64,000 bases of DNA from Thermoplasmata archaeon (lineage in GTDB: Archaea > Thermoplasmatota > Thermoplasmata > Lutacidiplasmatales > UBA184), in assembly GCA_022749815.1 (NCBI GenBank), contig JAKIWV010000001.1, forward strand, positions 388,124-452,123. Direction: 5' to 3'. Of the stretch, positions 7,998-16,153 are shown piece by piece. Numbering within the stretch: the stretch's first letter is position 1; each line of letters starts with the position of its first letter. A program made the position numbers and the translations under genes. The notes under the pieces are model-generated. The model did not search any database and had not been told where the DNA came from. It was given only the letters and a program-made list of their open reading frames with translations.

Positions 7998-10658
7998 CTA
8001 GGGAGGCGGGGGCGGTCCCGACGCGCCGGGCGGCATGTCACCACCGGCCCCGGGCGGAGGGGCTCCGGCCGGTGGCGGTGGACCGGCCTGCCAGGCCGGC
8101 GGCGTGGTGGTGGGCTTCTTGCGTCGCCGCGTCACCAGCACCAGGAGCAGGACCACCACCGCCGCGACGATCACCGCCAGGAGGATCCAGCCGGTGGCGC
8201 CCGGGAGCCCGAACAGCCCCGTCGCGGCCGGCGTGGTCACCGTGACCAGCACCTTGGCGCTCGTGACCGCCGCCCCGTTGGAGTCGGTGACCGTCACCGA
8301 GACGTTGTACTTCCCCGCGGCGGTGGGCGTGCAGGGGATCGGGGTGACGCTCGAGCTCGTACATCCGGTCGGGAGCCCGAGCCAGGTGTACTGGTTCCCT
8401 CCCGAACCCCCGGTGACCGTCACGCCGAACGTGAACGACGTGCCCGTAGTCGCGGACGCCGGCATGGTGGTCGGCGTTCCGACAACCAGGGCGGGCGACA
8501 CGGTGTAGGAGAGGGCCGGACTCGTCGCTGTCACGTTGCGCGAGTCGGTCGCCTTCACAGTCAGGCTGAGCACGCCGCTGGTCGTGAATGTGCACACCAC
8601 CACGCTCGCCGTCGCGCTGCCACAACCGGCGGGGAGCCCCACCCAGCTGTACTTGAACGTCGGAGTCCCACCGACCGGCGCGGCGCTCGTAAACGTGACC
8701 GCCTGACCGACGTCGGCGCCGGCCTTGTTCGCCGTGGGAACCCCGAGGGTGGGCGCGGGATTGACGGTGAACGACGCCGCCGCCGAGGCGTTCGTTGGGA
8801 AGGCGTCGGCCGCGTTGACCCCGACGGATACGGTGCCGGCCGCCGAAGGGGTGCAGGTGACGGTCGACACGTGGGAGTTGGTACACCCAGGTGGCAAATT
8901 GGTCCAGTTGTAGTGGTAGACCCCCTCGCCTCCCGCGGCCGCCGCCGTGAAAGTGACCGACTGGCCCAGATCGATCGGGGTGGCGCTGGCTCCCACGGAG
9001 ACGGAGATCGGGTCGGTTTGGAAGCTTTGGATCCAGGTCGACCAGAACTCGCCGGCCTTGCCCCATTCGCTCCCGGTCCAGACCCGCGCCGAGGCCGGGT
9101 CGGGGGCCGCCCCGAAATAGTCCCCGTAGCGGCAGAGGGTGCCGGTGCAGGCCACAGTGATCGATGCGGTCCCGGCGACGGGGTAGAGGACTCCGTTCGA
9201 GATCGTGCCGGGTTCGTTGTACGCCTGGCCGAACACGAGGGGCCGGGGGAACGTAACGCTCGAGGACAGCCCGACCACGAGGGTCAGGTCGCCGCGACTG
9301 TCGACGCTGGCCGCCGGATAGAAAATATATTCCGTGGCGGTGATGACGATATCTTGGCGGAGGGTGCTGTTGCCCGTCCACATCTGCTCGAGTCGGATGC
9401 AGCTGTGGATCGTGCAGCCCGTTCCGGTCGTGAAGGTGACCGTCTCGAGGCCGTTCTGCCAGACCGCCGATATCGCTCGGTTATCGCTCGTGTCGATCAG
9501 GTCCGACGTTCCGGGCTGGGCGGCCGACGCGGGGGTCGAGAGGGCCGCAATGAAGGCGCCGCCGGTCGTATAGGTCGGAGCGGCGGGAGGGGCGCCCGAG
9601 ACGCTGACCCAGAACACCGCGGGACCGCCCGGATTGATGCCTCCGAACCACTGGACCGATGAGGGCGTCAATGCGCTCTCCGCCCGGCCGCTCGGGACCC
9701 ACAGCTGGGGGTTGGAAGCGGTGTAGTACGACGTACCACCGTTGAGATCGGTCCGGTTCACCACCTCATAGCCGGTCCCGTCGAGCGCGGAGGTGCTCAG
9801 GTTGAAGTCGTTCGCGGTGATCCCGACCATCCACTGGCTCACGCCGATGTACGGCTGGTCCGGAAACTCGTTCTGGTACGCCGGAACGTTGTATACGGCC
9901 CAGGCCCCTATCGGGTTGGAGCTCAAGGAAGCGCCGAGGAGCACGCTGTTCGTGGAGATGTCGAAGAGGCTCGCGTACCAGAGTTGGCTCAGATTGTCGT
10001 AAAGGATCCGAGGGTCGCTGATCGATGTCGAGGTCGCGATCCCGAAGAAGGTCCACAGGCTCATGTTGGTGACAAACGTCCCGGTCTTCGTCCAGATCTT
10101 CCCTTCGACGTTGTTCATCTCGAAGACATTGGCCGGCCCCGTGGCGAGGATCACGTCCGGAGGAGCGCAACCGCACTCCGAGGTGGAGGCGTTGATTCCC
10201 TCCCAGCCGGGCCCACCGGAGGAGGTGCGCGCGGCCGGTCCGGGGGCGGGAGAGAACGGGCCGACGAGTTTCCCGACCAAGCTGCCGGAAATCGTTGCCG
10301 GCCCCTGGGCGACTTTCTGAGAGTGGCCCGTGGCGGCGACAGCCGAACTGCCCGAAGGGGTTCCGCCGAGGAGCGACTGAACATGAAGTCCCAGCCCGGA
10401 GGGAGCGAGTGGTGGAGGGGAAAGGGACAGACGGGCCGGGGGAGCCTGCGCCCCTCCGAGGTCCACCGAGTGGAGCCCGCCCGCCGACGCGCCGGAAGCG
10501 ACGGGTCGGGCAGAGGCGGACGACCACGAGCCCGCCGGGGAGACCACCAAGATCGCCAGAACGAGGACGACCAGAATGGCCGTCGCGCCCGTTCGTCGAG
10601 TCCCGCGGGTTCCGTCGGTTCCGGCACGCAGCCGGCGTTCGTTCTCCACACCGTCCAT
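7998..10658 (-). CDS. Large surface protein with three C-terminal Ig/PKD-like repeats and membrane anchor
   Basis: An 886-residue exported protein. It has a signal peptide (TGATAILVVLVLAILVV) near residues 25-45 and a long N-terminal globular region of about 480 residues with WEGINASTSECGCAPPD near its start. Three related repeats of about 85 residues follow, each ending in CTPSAAG, CTFTTSG or CTPTAAG. A transmembrane helix (WILLAVIVAAVVVLLLVLV), an RRRKK stop-transfer motif and a Gly/Pro-rich tail come last. The N-terminal region resembles large adhesin-like or propeller proteins but is not assigned. The ATG at 10658 is favoured by a TATA-like AGTATTAATC (plus 10691-10700), giving a leader of about 10 nt. 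Confidence 0.75.
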   Translation of the reverse strand: MDGVENERRLRAGTDGTRGTRRTGATAILVVLVLAILVVSPAGSWSSASARPVASGASAGGLHSVDLGGAQAPPARLSLSPPPLAPSGLGLHVQSLLGGTPSGSSAVAATGHSQKVAQGPATISGSLVGKLVGPFSPAPGPAARTSSGGPGWEGINASTSECGCAPPDVILATGPANVFEMNNVEGKIWTKTGTFVTNMSLWTFFGIATSTSISDPRILYDNLSQLWYASLFDISTNSVLLGASLSSNPIGAWAVYNVPAYQNEFPDQPYIGVSQWMVGITANDFNLSTSALDGTGYEVVNRTDLNGGTSYYTASNPQLWVPSGRAESALTPSSVQWFGGINPGGPAVFWVSVSGAPPAAPTYTTGGAFIAALSTPASAAQPGTSDLIDTSDNRAISAVWQNGLETVTFTTGTGCTIHSCIRLEQMWTGNSTLRQDIVITATEYIFYPAASVDSRGDLTLVVGLSSSVTFPRPLVFGQAYNEPGTISNGVLYPVAGTASITVACTGTLCRYGDYFGAAPDPASARVWTGSEWGKAGEFWSTWIQSFQTDPISVSVGASATPIDLGQSVTFTAAAAGGEGVYHYNWTNLPPGCTNSHVSTVTCTPSAAGTVSVGVNAADAFPTNASAAASFTVNPAPTLGVPTANKAGADVGQAVTFTSAAPVGGTPTFKYSWVGLPAGCGSATASVVVCTFTTSGVLSLTVKATDSRNVTATSPALSYTVSPALVVGTPTTMPASATTGTSFTFGVTVTGGSGGNQYTWLGLPTGCTSSSVTPIPCTPTAAGKYNVSVTVTDSNGAAVTSAKVLVTVTTPAATGLFGLPGATGWILLAVIVAAVVVLLLVLVTRRRKKPTTTPPAWQAGPPPPAGAPPPGAGGDMPPGASGPPPPP

Positions 10659-10846
10659 AGAAGTCAACGTTCCACGCCAGAGTGGCCACGGATTAATACT
10701 TCCGCCCGCGGCCACCCGGTTGGGCCGTTCGGTTCCCTGTCCCCCGGGGCCTGATACGGACTCGTGCGCACTCGCTTCCTGGGCGACCCGGTCCTGGGCC
10801 GTTCCGGCGGCAAGGGAGGTGTCTCGGCCCGACTCCTCGCCACCGG

Positions 10847-10855
10847 TTTAAATAT
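10847..10855 (+). promoter_or_regulatory. TATA box for the 101-residue protein gene
   Basis: TTTAAATAT is a near-perfect archaeal box A. It predicts transcription from about 10878 and so selects the ATG at 10890 over the longer in-frame extension. Confidence 0.7.
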
Positions 10856-10889
10856 GGGGATAGGCCCATTTTCTCGAGAGACGCACGGC

Positions 10890-11195
10890 ATGCACACGTA
10901 CGTGGACCTCTACTTCTCGCCGGATGGCGTTTCTCCGCTGACGATTGCCGACCGGTTGCGGGAGCAGGCCGGCCTTTCGTTCATCCTGGGCGCTCACGAC
11001 CTCGTCTTCGAGTGGTCCAGTGTGAAGCAGTTCCGCGACCGGCTTCAGAAGCTCCACGAGGCGCTTCAGGGGACCGGGGTGACCTACCGCCTCGAGTCGG
11101 TGATCGACGACCCCACGTTCATCGAACCCACGCCGTGGCCGCCCCCCCTGCCGGGGGTCGCCCGGGAGAACCCCGGCTACACTTCCGGGACGTGA
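10890..11195 (+). CDS. Small conserved-looking protein of unknown function
   Basis: A 101-residue soluble protein that I do not recognise. It starts MHTYVDLYFSPDG, contains a predicted alternation of strands and helices with FILGAHDLVFEWSSVKQF in the middle, and ends in a Pro-rich tail. The order resembles a small alpha/beta ferredoxin-like fold, but no catalytic motif is visible. The strong TATA at 10847-10855 shows it has its own promoter and a leader of about 12 nt. It is divergent from the large surface protein gene and convergent with the thioesterase gene. Confidence 0.6.
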   Translation: MHTYVDLYFSPDGVSPLTIADRLREQAGLSFILGAHDLVFEWSSVKQFRDRLQKLHEALQGTGVTYRLESVIDDPTFIEPTPWPPPLPGVARENPGYTSGT

Positions 11196-11261
11196 TTCCG
11201 AGCGCCCCATCGGGAGCGACGGCCGAGGGGACCCCCACCCCCCCGCTGCGAGTGGAGCTCC

Positions 11262-11750
11262 CTACCAGCCTTCGTCCTGGGCGTTGACGGCGTCCCGGTC
11301 GAGGGCCGCGCGCACGAGCTCCGGGATCGGTTTCTTGGATCCCTTCAGGTAGTCGTAGGCCACGATCGCGGTGTGTCCCCGGGCCGTGACGACCCGTTCC
11401 CGTTCGTTGGAGAACCGGTAGACCAACGAGAAGCTCGTGCGTCCGAGCGGGTGCGCCGGGGCGACCTCGCCGACAAGCTCGGCCGCGTACGTCACGGGGG
11501 CGAGGTACCGGCACCGGGCCTCCGCGATGATGATGTCGAGGTCGTGAGGGTCAATACTTCGTCGTAGACCGAGGTAGTACTCGCATCGGAGCGTTTCCAT
11601 GAACCGGAAGTACACGGCGTGGTTGAGATGGTTGAGCACGTCCAACTCGGCATACTGGATCCTGAATCGTCGGGAGTGGGGCCATGGGAGTGTGGGGTGG
11701 GGAGGGGTGGAGGAGAGGGGTGGAGGAGGTGGAGTGGAGGGAGGTGTCAT
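11262..11750 (-). CDS. Acyl-CoA thioesterase, 4HBT (hotdog) family
   Basis: A 162-residue protein whose residues about 27-150 form a hotdog thioesterase. The signature RIQYAELDVLNHLNHAVYF matches the YbgC/FadM pattern (Y-x-E-x-D, then NHxxY), with catalytic Asp37. It should hydrolyse acyl-CoA thioesters in the cytoplasm. The first 25 residues are an unusual Pro/Thr/Ser tail encoded by a GA-rich (minus strand C/T-rich) low-complexity tract. The ATG at 11750 is supported by a TATA box ACCATATAAT (plus 11774-11783) 29 bp upstream, so the tail is probably translated. Confidence 0.85.
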   Translation of the reverse strand: MTPPSTPPPPPLSSTPPHPTLPWPHSRRFRIQYAELDVLNHLNHAVYFRFMETLRCEYYLGLRRSIDPHDLDIIIAEARCRYLAPVTYAAELVGEVAPAHPLGRTSFSLVYRFSNERERVVTARGHTAIVAYDYLKGSKKPIPELVRAALDRDAVNAQDEGW

Positions 11751-11773
11751 TCGCAGTGAGGGAGCGGTGGTCC

Positions 11774-11783
11774 GGATTATATG
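11774..11783 (-). promoter_or_regulatory. TATA box of the thioesterase gene
   Basis: Read on the minus strand, the box is CATATAAT. Its centre is 29 bp from the ATG at 11750, which indicates a leaderless transcript and decides the start. Confidence 0.65.
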
Positions 11784-11923
11784 GTGATGGATGGTGGGAC
11801 GTGGTAGCGTAGGGGACTTTCGCGTGCGGAGGAGAGTCGGGGTGCGTCGAGCGCGTTCCGAACCTCCGCGGGAGACACGGGGCCCCCGCCGGGCTCCACT
11901 GGAAATAGGGGGGTGGGAGGCTC

Positions 11924-13258
11924 GTGCCTGAGAAATCGACGGGCGGACTCGGCGTGGAGGGGGAGATGGCCCAGACCGTGGAACGCGTCCGGGACGCGGT
12001 CCGGAGGCATTCCGCCCGGTTCGAGCGCGCGATTCCGCTCATCGCCAGCGAGAACCTGCTCTCGCCGTATGCGAAGGAGCTGCTCGTCAGCGATCTGCAT
12101 TCCCGGTACGCCGAGGGGCTTCCGGGGGAGCGGTACTACGAAGGGAACGAACAGGTCGATGAGGTGGAGACGCTCTGTCTCGACCTGGCGAAGCGTCTGT
12201 TTCGCTGTTCGTTTGCCGACGTCCGCCCGATCTCGGGCACGGTGGCGAACTTCGCCGTTCTCAAGGCGTTGGCCGAGCCGGGCGATCTCGTCGGAACCTG
12301 CCGGCTCGCCGACGGGGCGCACATCTCGAGCGCGTCGTTCGGGGCGTTCGGCGTGCGGGGCGTGAAGCCGGTCTACTACGCGTGGGACCCCGAGCGGATG
12401 ACCATCGATGTCCCGCGCACGAAGGAGATCCTTCGCGAGGTGCGGCCCAAACTGTGCCTCTTCGGCCTATCGCTATTCCTCTTCCCGCTGCCGGTGCAGG
12501 AGCTCTCCTCGACGCTCGAGGACGTCGGAGCCCGAGGGTGGTACGATGCCGCCCACGTGCTCGGGCTGATCGCCGGCGGGGAGTTCCAGGACCCGCTGCA
12601 TGAAGGGTGCGTCGTGCTCTCCGCGTCGACCCACAAGACCCTTCCCGGTCCCCAGCATGGGATCTTGCTGGGCAATACCGAGGATCCGGAGCTCACGAAG
12701 CGTCTGGCCTCCGCCGCGTTCCCCGGCGTCACGAGCAACCACCACCTCCACTCGATGGCGGCGCTCGCCGTCAGCCTCGCCGAGCACCTCGCCTTCGGCC
12801 GGGCCTATGCCCGGCAGGTGATCGCGAACGCGAAGGCGTTGGGGGCGGCCCTGCACGAGCGCAGTTTCGACGTGCTCGGGGAGAAGCTCGGCTTCACCGC
12901 CTCGCACGCGCTCGCGGTGCGGGTGACCACGGAGGGAGGAGGCGAGGAGGTGGCCCGTCGCCTCGCCGCGGCGGGGATCATCGCGAACAAGAATCTCCTC
13001 CCCGGCGACACGAGCCCCAAGCGTCCGGGGGGGATCCGCTTGGGCACGCCCGAGGTCACACGGGTCGGGATGACCGAGAAGGAGATGGTCCGCGTGGCGG
13101 AACTGATGGACGACCTGCTGCATCGAGGCAAACGCCCGGAGTCCGTCGCCGCCGACGCGGCCACCTTGAAGTCGGGGTTCACGGGGCTCCGGTACTGTTT
13201 CGCGGCCGGTGAGGCCGCCTATCGCTACTACGACCTCGTCGGTCACCCACCGCCCTGA
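11924..13258 (+). CDS. glyA: Serine hydroxymethyltransferase
   Basis: A 444-residue PLP-dependent enzyme of normal archaeal SHMT length. Diagnostic segments are PLIASENLLSP near the N-terminus, GERYYEGNEQVDEVE, and the Schiff-base lysine Lys238 in SASTHKTLPGPQ. It interconverts serine and glycine with a C1 carrier (tetrahydrofolate or an archaeal pterin). The GTG at 11924 is preceded by GGGAGG at 11914-11919, a plausible Shine-Dalgarno site and one of few in the window. Its 3' end overlaps the convergent surface-protein gene by 16 nt. Confidence 0.95.
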   Translation: MPEKSTGGLGVEGEMAQTVERVRDAVRRHSARFERAIPLIASENLLSPYAKELLVSDLHSRYAEGLPGERYYEGNEQVDEVETLCLDLAKRLFRCSFADVRPISGTVANFAVLKALAEPGDLVGTCRLADGAHISSASFGAFGVRGVKPVYYAWDPERMTIDVPRTKEILREVRPKLCLFGLSLFLFPLPVQELSSTLEDVGARGWYDAAHVLGLIAGGEFQDPLHEGCVVLSASTHKTLPGPQHGILLGNTEDPELTKRLASAAFPGVTSNHHLHSMAALAVSLAEHLAFGRAYARQVIANAKALGAALHERSFDVLGEKLGFTASHALAVRVTTEGGGEEVARRLAAAGIIANKNLLPGDTSPKRPGGIRLGTPEVTRVGMTEKEMVRVAELMDDLLHRGKRPESVAADAATLKSGFTGLRYCFAAGEAAYRYYDLVGHPPP

Positions 13259-15423
13259 CGACCGCCGGGGGTCCCCGGCGCGTCGGGGGGATCATCGACG
13301 GGCGCCCTCTTCGCTTCCCAGACCGTCGGGTCGAAGTGGATCGTCACCGGCGACGGACGAGGCGGCGCCCGCCGGTAGAGCAGCCGGCGGTCCGGCCCCC
13401 GGGTCGGGATCAGGCTGCCGTCCGCTGTCAGCGCAGCGATCCACTCCGCCCACTCCTCCGGAGCGACCGGGGGGCCGGTCCAGCCGGACGCCAGTTCGTC
13501 GGGGGGTCGCGCGACGACCGGGTCGGCCCGGCCCAGGAGGTGGTCTCGTCCCCGCGCCATCCGTTCGAGGTCGTCCTCCTCCACGCGTTGGTCGGCCCCC
13601 CGACCCCGGACCTGGAGTCTCCGACGGACGACCCACGCCGCGAGGAAGGTCCCGCCGAGAATCGCTCCGGCCAGGCCCCCCACCGCCACCGCGGAGAGAT
13701 GCGGGAACACCGGGCCGCCGGGCGTCGCGGAGCCGCTGGGCGACGCGGACACGGTGATCCGGAACACCAAGGAGGCCTCGCTTCCCAGCGCATCCCGTAA
13801 CGTGACGGTGACGTTGAGAAGGCCGGGGAGCGATGCCTGGGACAGGAAGCTGATCGTTCCGTCGGAGCCAAGGTTCTCCGAGAACAGGAGGGTCGACGAA
13901 GGGGAGAGGTTCCACCACATCGCGATCGGAAACGCGCCACCGACGACCACCACCGAGAGCAACCGGCTCTCGTTGGTCACGAGGGCGACCGACGAGTTGC
14001 CGTTCACCCGGGCCGAAAGGAACGGGACGACCAGCACCGCCGCGGCCGCCGACACGTTTTCGTGGAAACGGTCGGTCACGGAGGCCAGGACTGCGTACCG
14101 GCCGGGCGTGGGGAAACTCTCGTTGAACCTCCAGCTCGTTCCGTTCTGGAACTGGCAGGTCACGCCGGCGCCGAAGCCCGGAGAGAGACACGCCGGCCCG
14201 TAGGGAGCGCTCCCCGTTCCCCCGGTCACGTTCAGGGTGAGCTCCAGGGCGCGGCCGGGGTACGTGACCAGCGAGAGACCTCCCAGTTGCACCTGCTCGA
14301 CGGGGTGTACGGAGACCGGAGCCACGGCGAGCTGACCCGTCGAATAGCCATTCGATATCGACGCCGTCGGAAGGGCGGTGCCTGCGACTGGGTACGCGGC
14401 CTCCACTTGGCACGTGAGGTTCGTCGTGCCGTTCGGGAGGTCGGTGCGAAGGCACGGTCCGATCGCCGCGCCCGCACCCAGACCCGGATCGACGGTAGCG
14501 GAGTAGATGTATCCGGCGGCGCCGAAGCCCGTCACGTAGAAGGTCACTGGCACGCCCGGGTCGACCGGAGCCGGGGACGCCGTGGCGGAGCGCACCGAGG
14601 TGGACACCGGCTGCAGGTTGACGACGGCCGATTGGGCCGACTCGGCGGTCGCACCGAACGTGGCGGTGACGGTGACGGAGAGGGAACCGGTCCACGTGGC
14701 GTAGATGCCCTCGACCGTGATGTTCGGTCCACTCTGGGAGAGGTTCTTCCAGCCGTGGCCGGCGAGGCTCCAGACAAACGTGAGGGGAGCGGGGGCCGGG
14801 TTCCCCCGGGCGTCCCACGCCGAGGCCGACAGGTGGACGGGAGCGTTCTGACTCACGACGGTTCCGCCGGCGAGGTTCACCTGCGCTCGATCCAGGTAGG
14901 CCTCCCACGCGATCGTTCCGGGACTGGTGCCGTTCGTGGGGTCGCGTTCGAAGAATCCCGCCGGAGCGCCGAAGGTCGTGAAGCCGAGGGGGCCATACGG
15001 ACCTGAGTAGACGACGCAGACGGGCGGAAGGCATCGGCTCGTAGGAATCGACAGAGGAACGGAGAGGGTCCCGCCCGCCCCCGTCGTTCCCGTGGCGGTC
15101 GTGGGGACGCAGCTCTGGCTCGTCTGGTTCCCGGTGGTCGTGATCTCGGCGTAGAAATAGTCGACCTGAACCGGCACGCCGGCGAGGGAGGGGAGGGGGG
15201 TGGAGGTTCCGACGAGCACTACGGTGCCGCGGGCGGTGGCGGGCGCGCCGGCGCCGAGGCAGGGCCCGGCCAGCTCCGGCACCAGAGGAACGCTCCGAGG
15301 GTGGAGCGCCGAGGAAGCGGGTAGACCGGCGGAGCAGAGGACCAGCACGAGGGCGGTCAGGAGCACCCCCCGGGCCACCGCCCCGGAGCGGCGGAGCGGT
15401 GATACGAGTGGGCCGGTTGGCAT
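13243..15423 (-). CDS. Large secreted protein with Ig/PKD-like repeats and membrane anchor
   Basis: A 726-residue surface protein. The signal peptide includes GVLLTALVLVLCSAGLPASSA. The ectodomain of about 540 residues has beta-rich repeats with motifs such as AAGYIYSATVDPG and GTGSAPYGPACLSPG. A transmembrane helix (VAVGGLAGAILGGTFLAAWVV) near residue 590 is followed by an unusually long cytoplasmic region of about 110 residues, rich in Arg and acidic residues. That tail (EEWAEWIAALTADGSLIPTRG) could be a small folded domain, so a signalling role is possible. The promoter is weak: GGATTAAG near 15491 would leave a leader of about 40 nt. Confidence 0.75.
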   Translation of the reverse strand: MPTGPLVSPLRRSGAVARGVLLTALVLVLCSAGLPASSALHPRSVPLVPELAGPCLGAGAPATARGTVVLVGTSTPLPSLAGVPVQVDYFYAEITTTGNQTSQSCVPTTATGTTGAGGTLSVPLSIPTSRCLPPVCVVYSGPYGPLGFTTFGAPAGFFERDPTNGTSPGTIAWEAYLDRAQVNLAGGTVVSQNAPVHLSASAWDARGNPAPAPLTFVWSLAGHGWKNLSQSGPNITVEGIYATWTGSLSVTVTATFGATAESAQSAVVNLQPVSTSVRSATASPAPVDPGVPVTFYVTGFGAAGYIYSATVDPGLGAGAAIGPCLRTDLPNGTTNLTCQVEAAYPVAGTALPTASISNGYSTGQLAVAPVSVHPVEQVQLGGLSLVTYPGRALELTLNVTGGTGSAPYGPACLSPGFGAGVTCQFQNGTSWRFNESFPTPGRYAVLASVTDRFHENVSAAAAVLVVPFLSARVNGNSSVALVTNESRLLSVVVVGGAFPIAMWWNLSPSSTLLFSENLGSDGTISFLSQASLPGLLNVTVTLRDALGSEASLVFRITVSASPSGSATPGGPVFPHLSAVAVGGLAGAILGGTFLAAWVVRRRLQVRGRGADQRVEEDDLERMARGRDHLLGRADPVVARPPDELASGWTGPPVAPEEWAEWIAALTADGSLIPTRGPDRRLLYRRAPPRPSPVTIHFDPTVWEAKRAPVDDPPDAPGTPGGRQGGG

Positions 15424-15572
15424 GGTTTCTCGCCGGTCCCGTCACGCCAGGTCGCGCAAGCGGGGACCTCCCTAGAGCGGCTGAGGGGTCTTAATCCGTC
15501 CGGCGCCGGACCCCGAGCTGGACAGTGGCGTCCCCGGGGGTGCACGTGCCCGGGGAACCCTTAGACCGGTAC

Positions 15573-16118
15573 CTACGCTGGGGTCGGGGTCCCCGAAGGG
15601 CCTCCAAGAGCCACGCGCTCCCGAATGGTATGGTGGGCTCCCGCCGGGGTGAGCTCGCTCTGCTTCAGCCGGAGCTCCGACACGGTGGCTCGCGTCCAGC
15701 TTCGGGCGATGTTCGCCGGATCTGCGAGGAATCGGGTCGCCCACGCGGCCTCTCGCGGGGAACGGACCCGGGCCAGTGTTAGGTGCGGGAGGAAGGGACG
15801 CTGTTCCGTGGGGAAACCCCGGGACGACAGGGCCTGCCGCAACCGATCGGCCAGAGCGTGGAGTGCTGTCGCTCCCTCGGCCACGCCGGCCCAGACCACG
15901 CGTGGACGAGAAATATTCGGAAACGCGCCGACGCCTCGGAGCTCCACCTCGAACGGCGCGGACCCTTTGGCGGCGTCCCGCATTGCTTCGACGACGGCCG
16001 GGACTCTCTCCAGTGGGAGCTCTTCGAAGAAGTGGAGCGTGAGGTGGTCCTCCGGTCGAAGTTCGGTCGATGCCCCCTGCGCCACCGGGGGGAGGTCGAC
16101 CGCCACGAACGCTCGCAT
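15573..16118 (-). CDS. thpR: RNA 2',3'-cyclic phosphodiesterase (2H family)
   Basis: A 181-residue enzyme of the LigT/ThpR type. It has the two expected catalytic HxTx motifs, HLTLHF at residues 25-30 and HLTLARV at 112-118, separated by the normal spacing, and begins MRAFVAVDLP as family members do. It hydrolyses 2',3'-cyclic phosphates, for instance on tRNA halves, to 2'-phosphate. It lies 35 bp downstream of the coupling-protein-like ATPase gene on the same strand and may be read from that transcript as well as from a weak TATA-like GTGATACC near 16156. Confidence 0.92.
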   Translation of the reverse strand: MRAFVAVDLPPVAQGASTELRPEDHLTLHFFEELPLERVPAVVEAMRDAAKGSAPFEVELRGVGAFPNISRPRVVWAGVAEGATALHALADRLRQALSSRGFPTEQRPFLPHLTLARVRSPREAAWATRFLADPANIARSWTRATVSELRLKQSELTPAGAHHTIRERVALGGPSGTPTPA

Positions 16119-16153
16119 GGCGTATCAACCGGCGCGACAGTGGTCGAGAGGTA

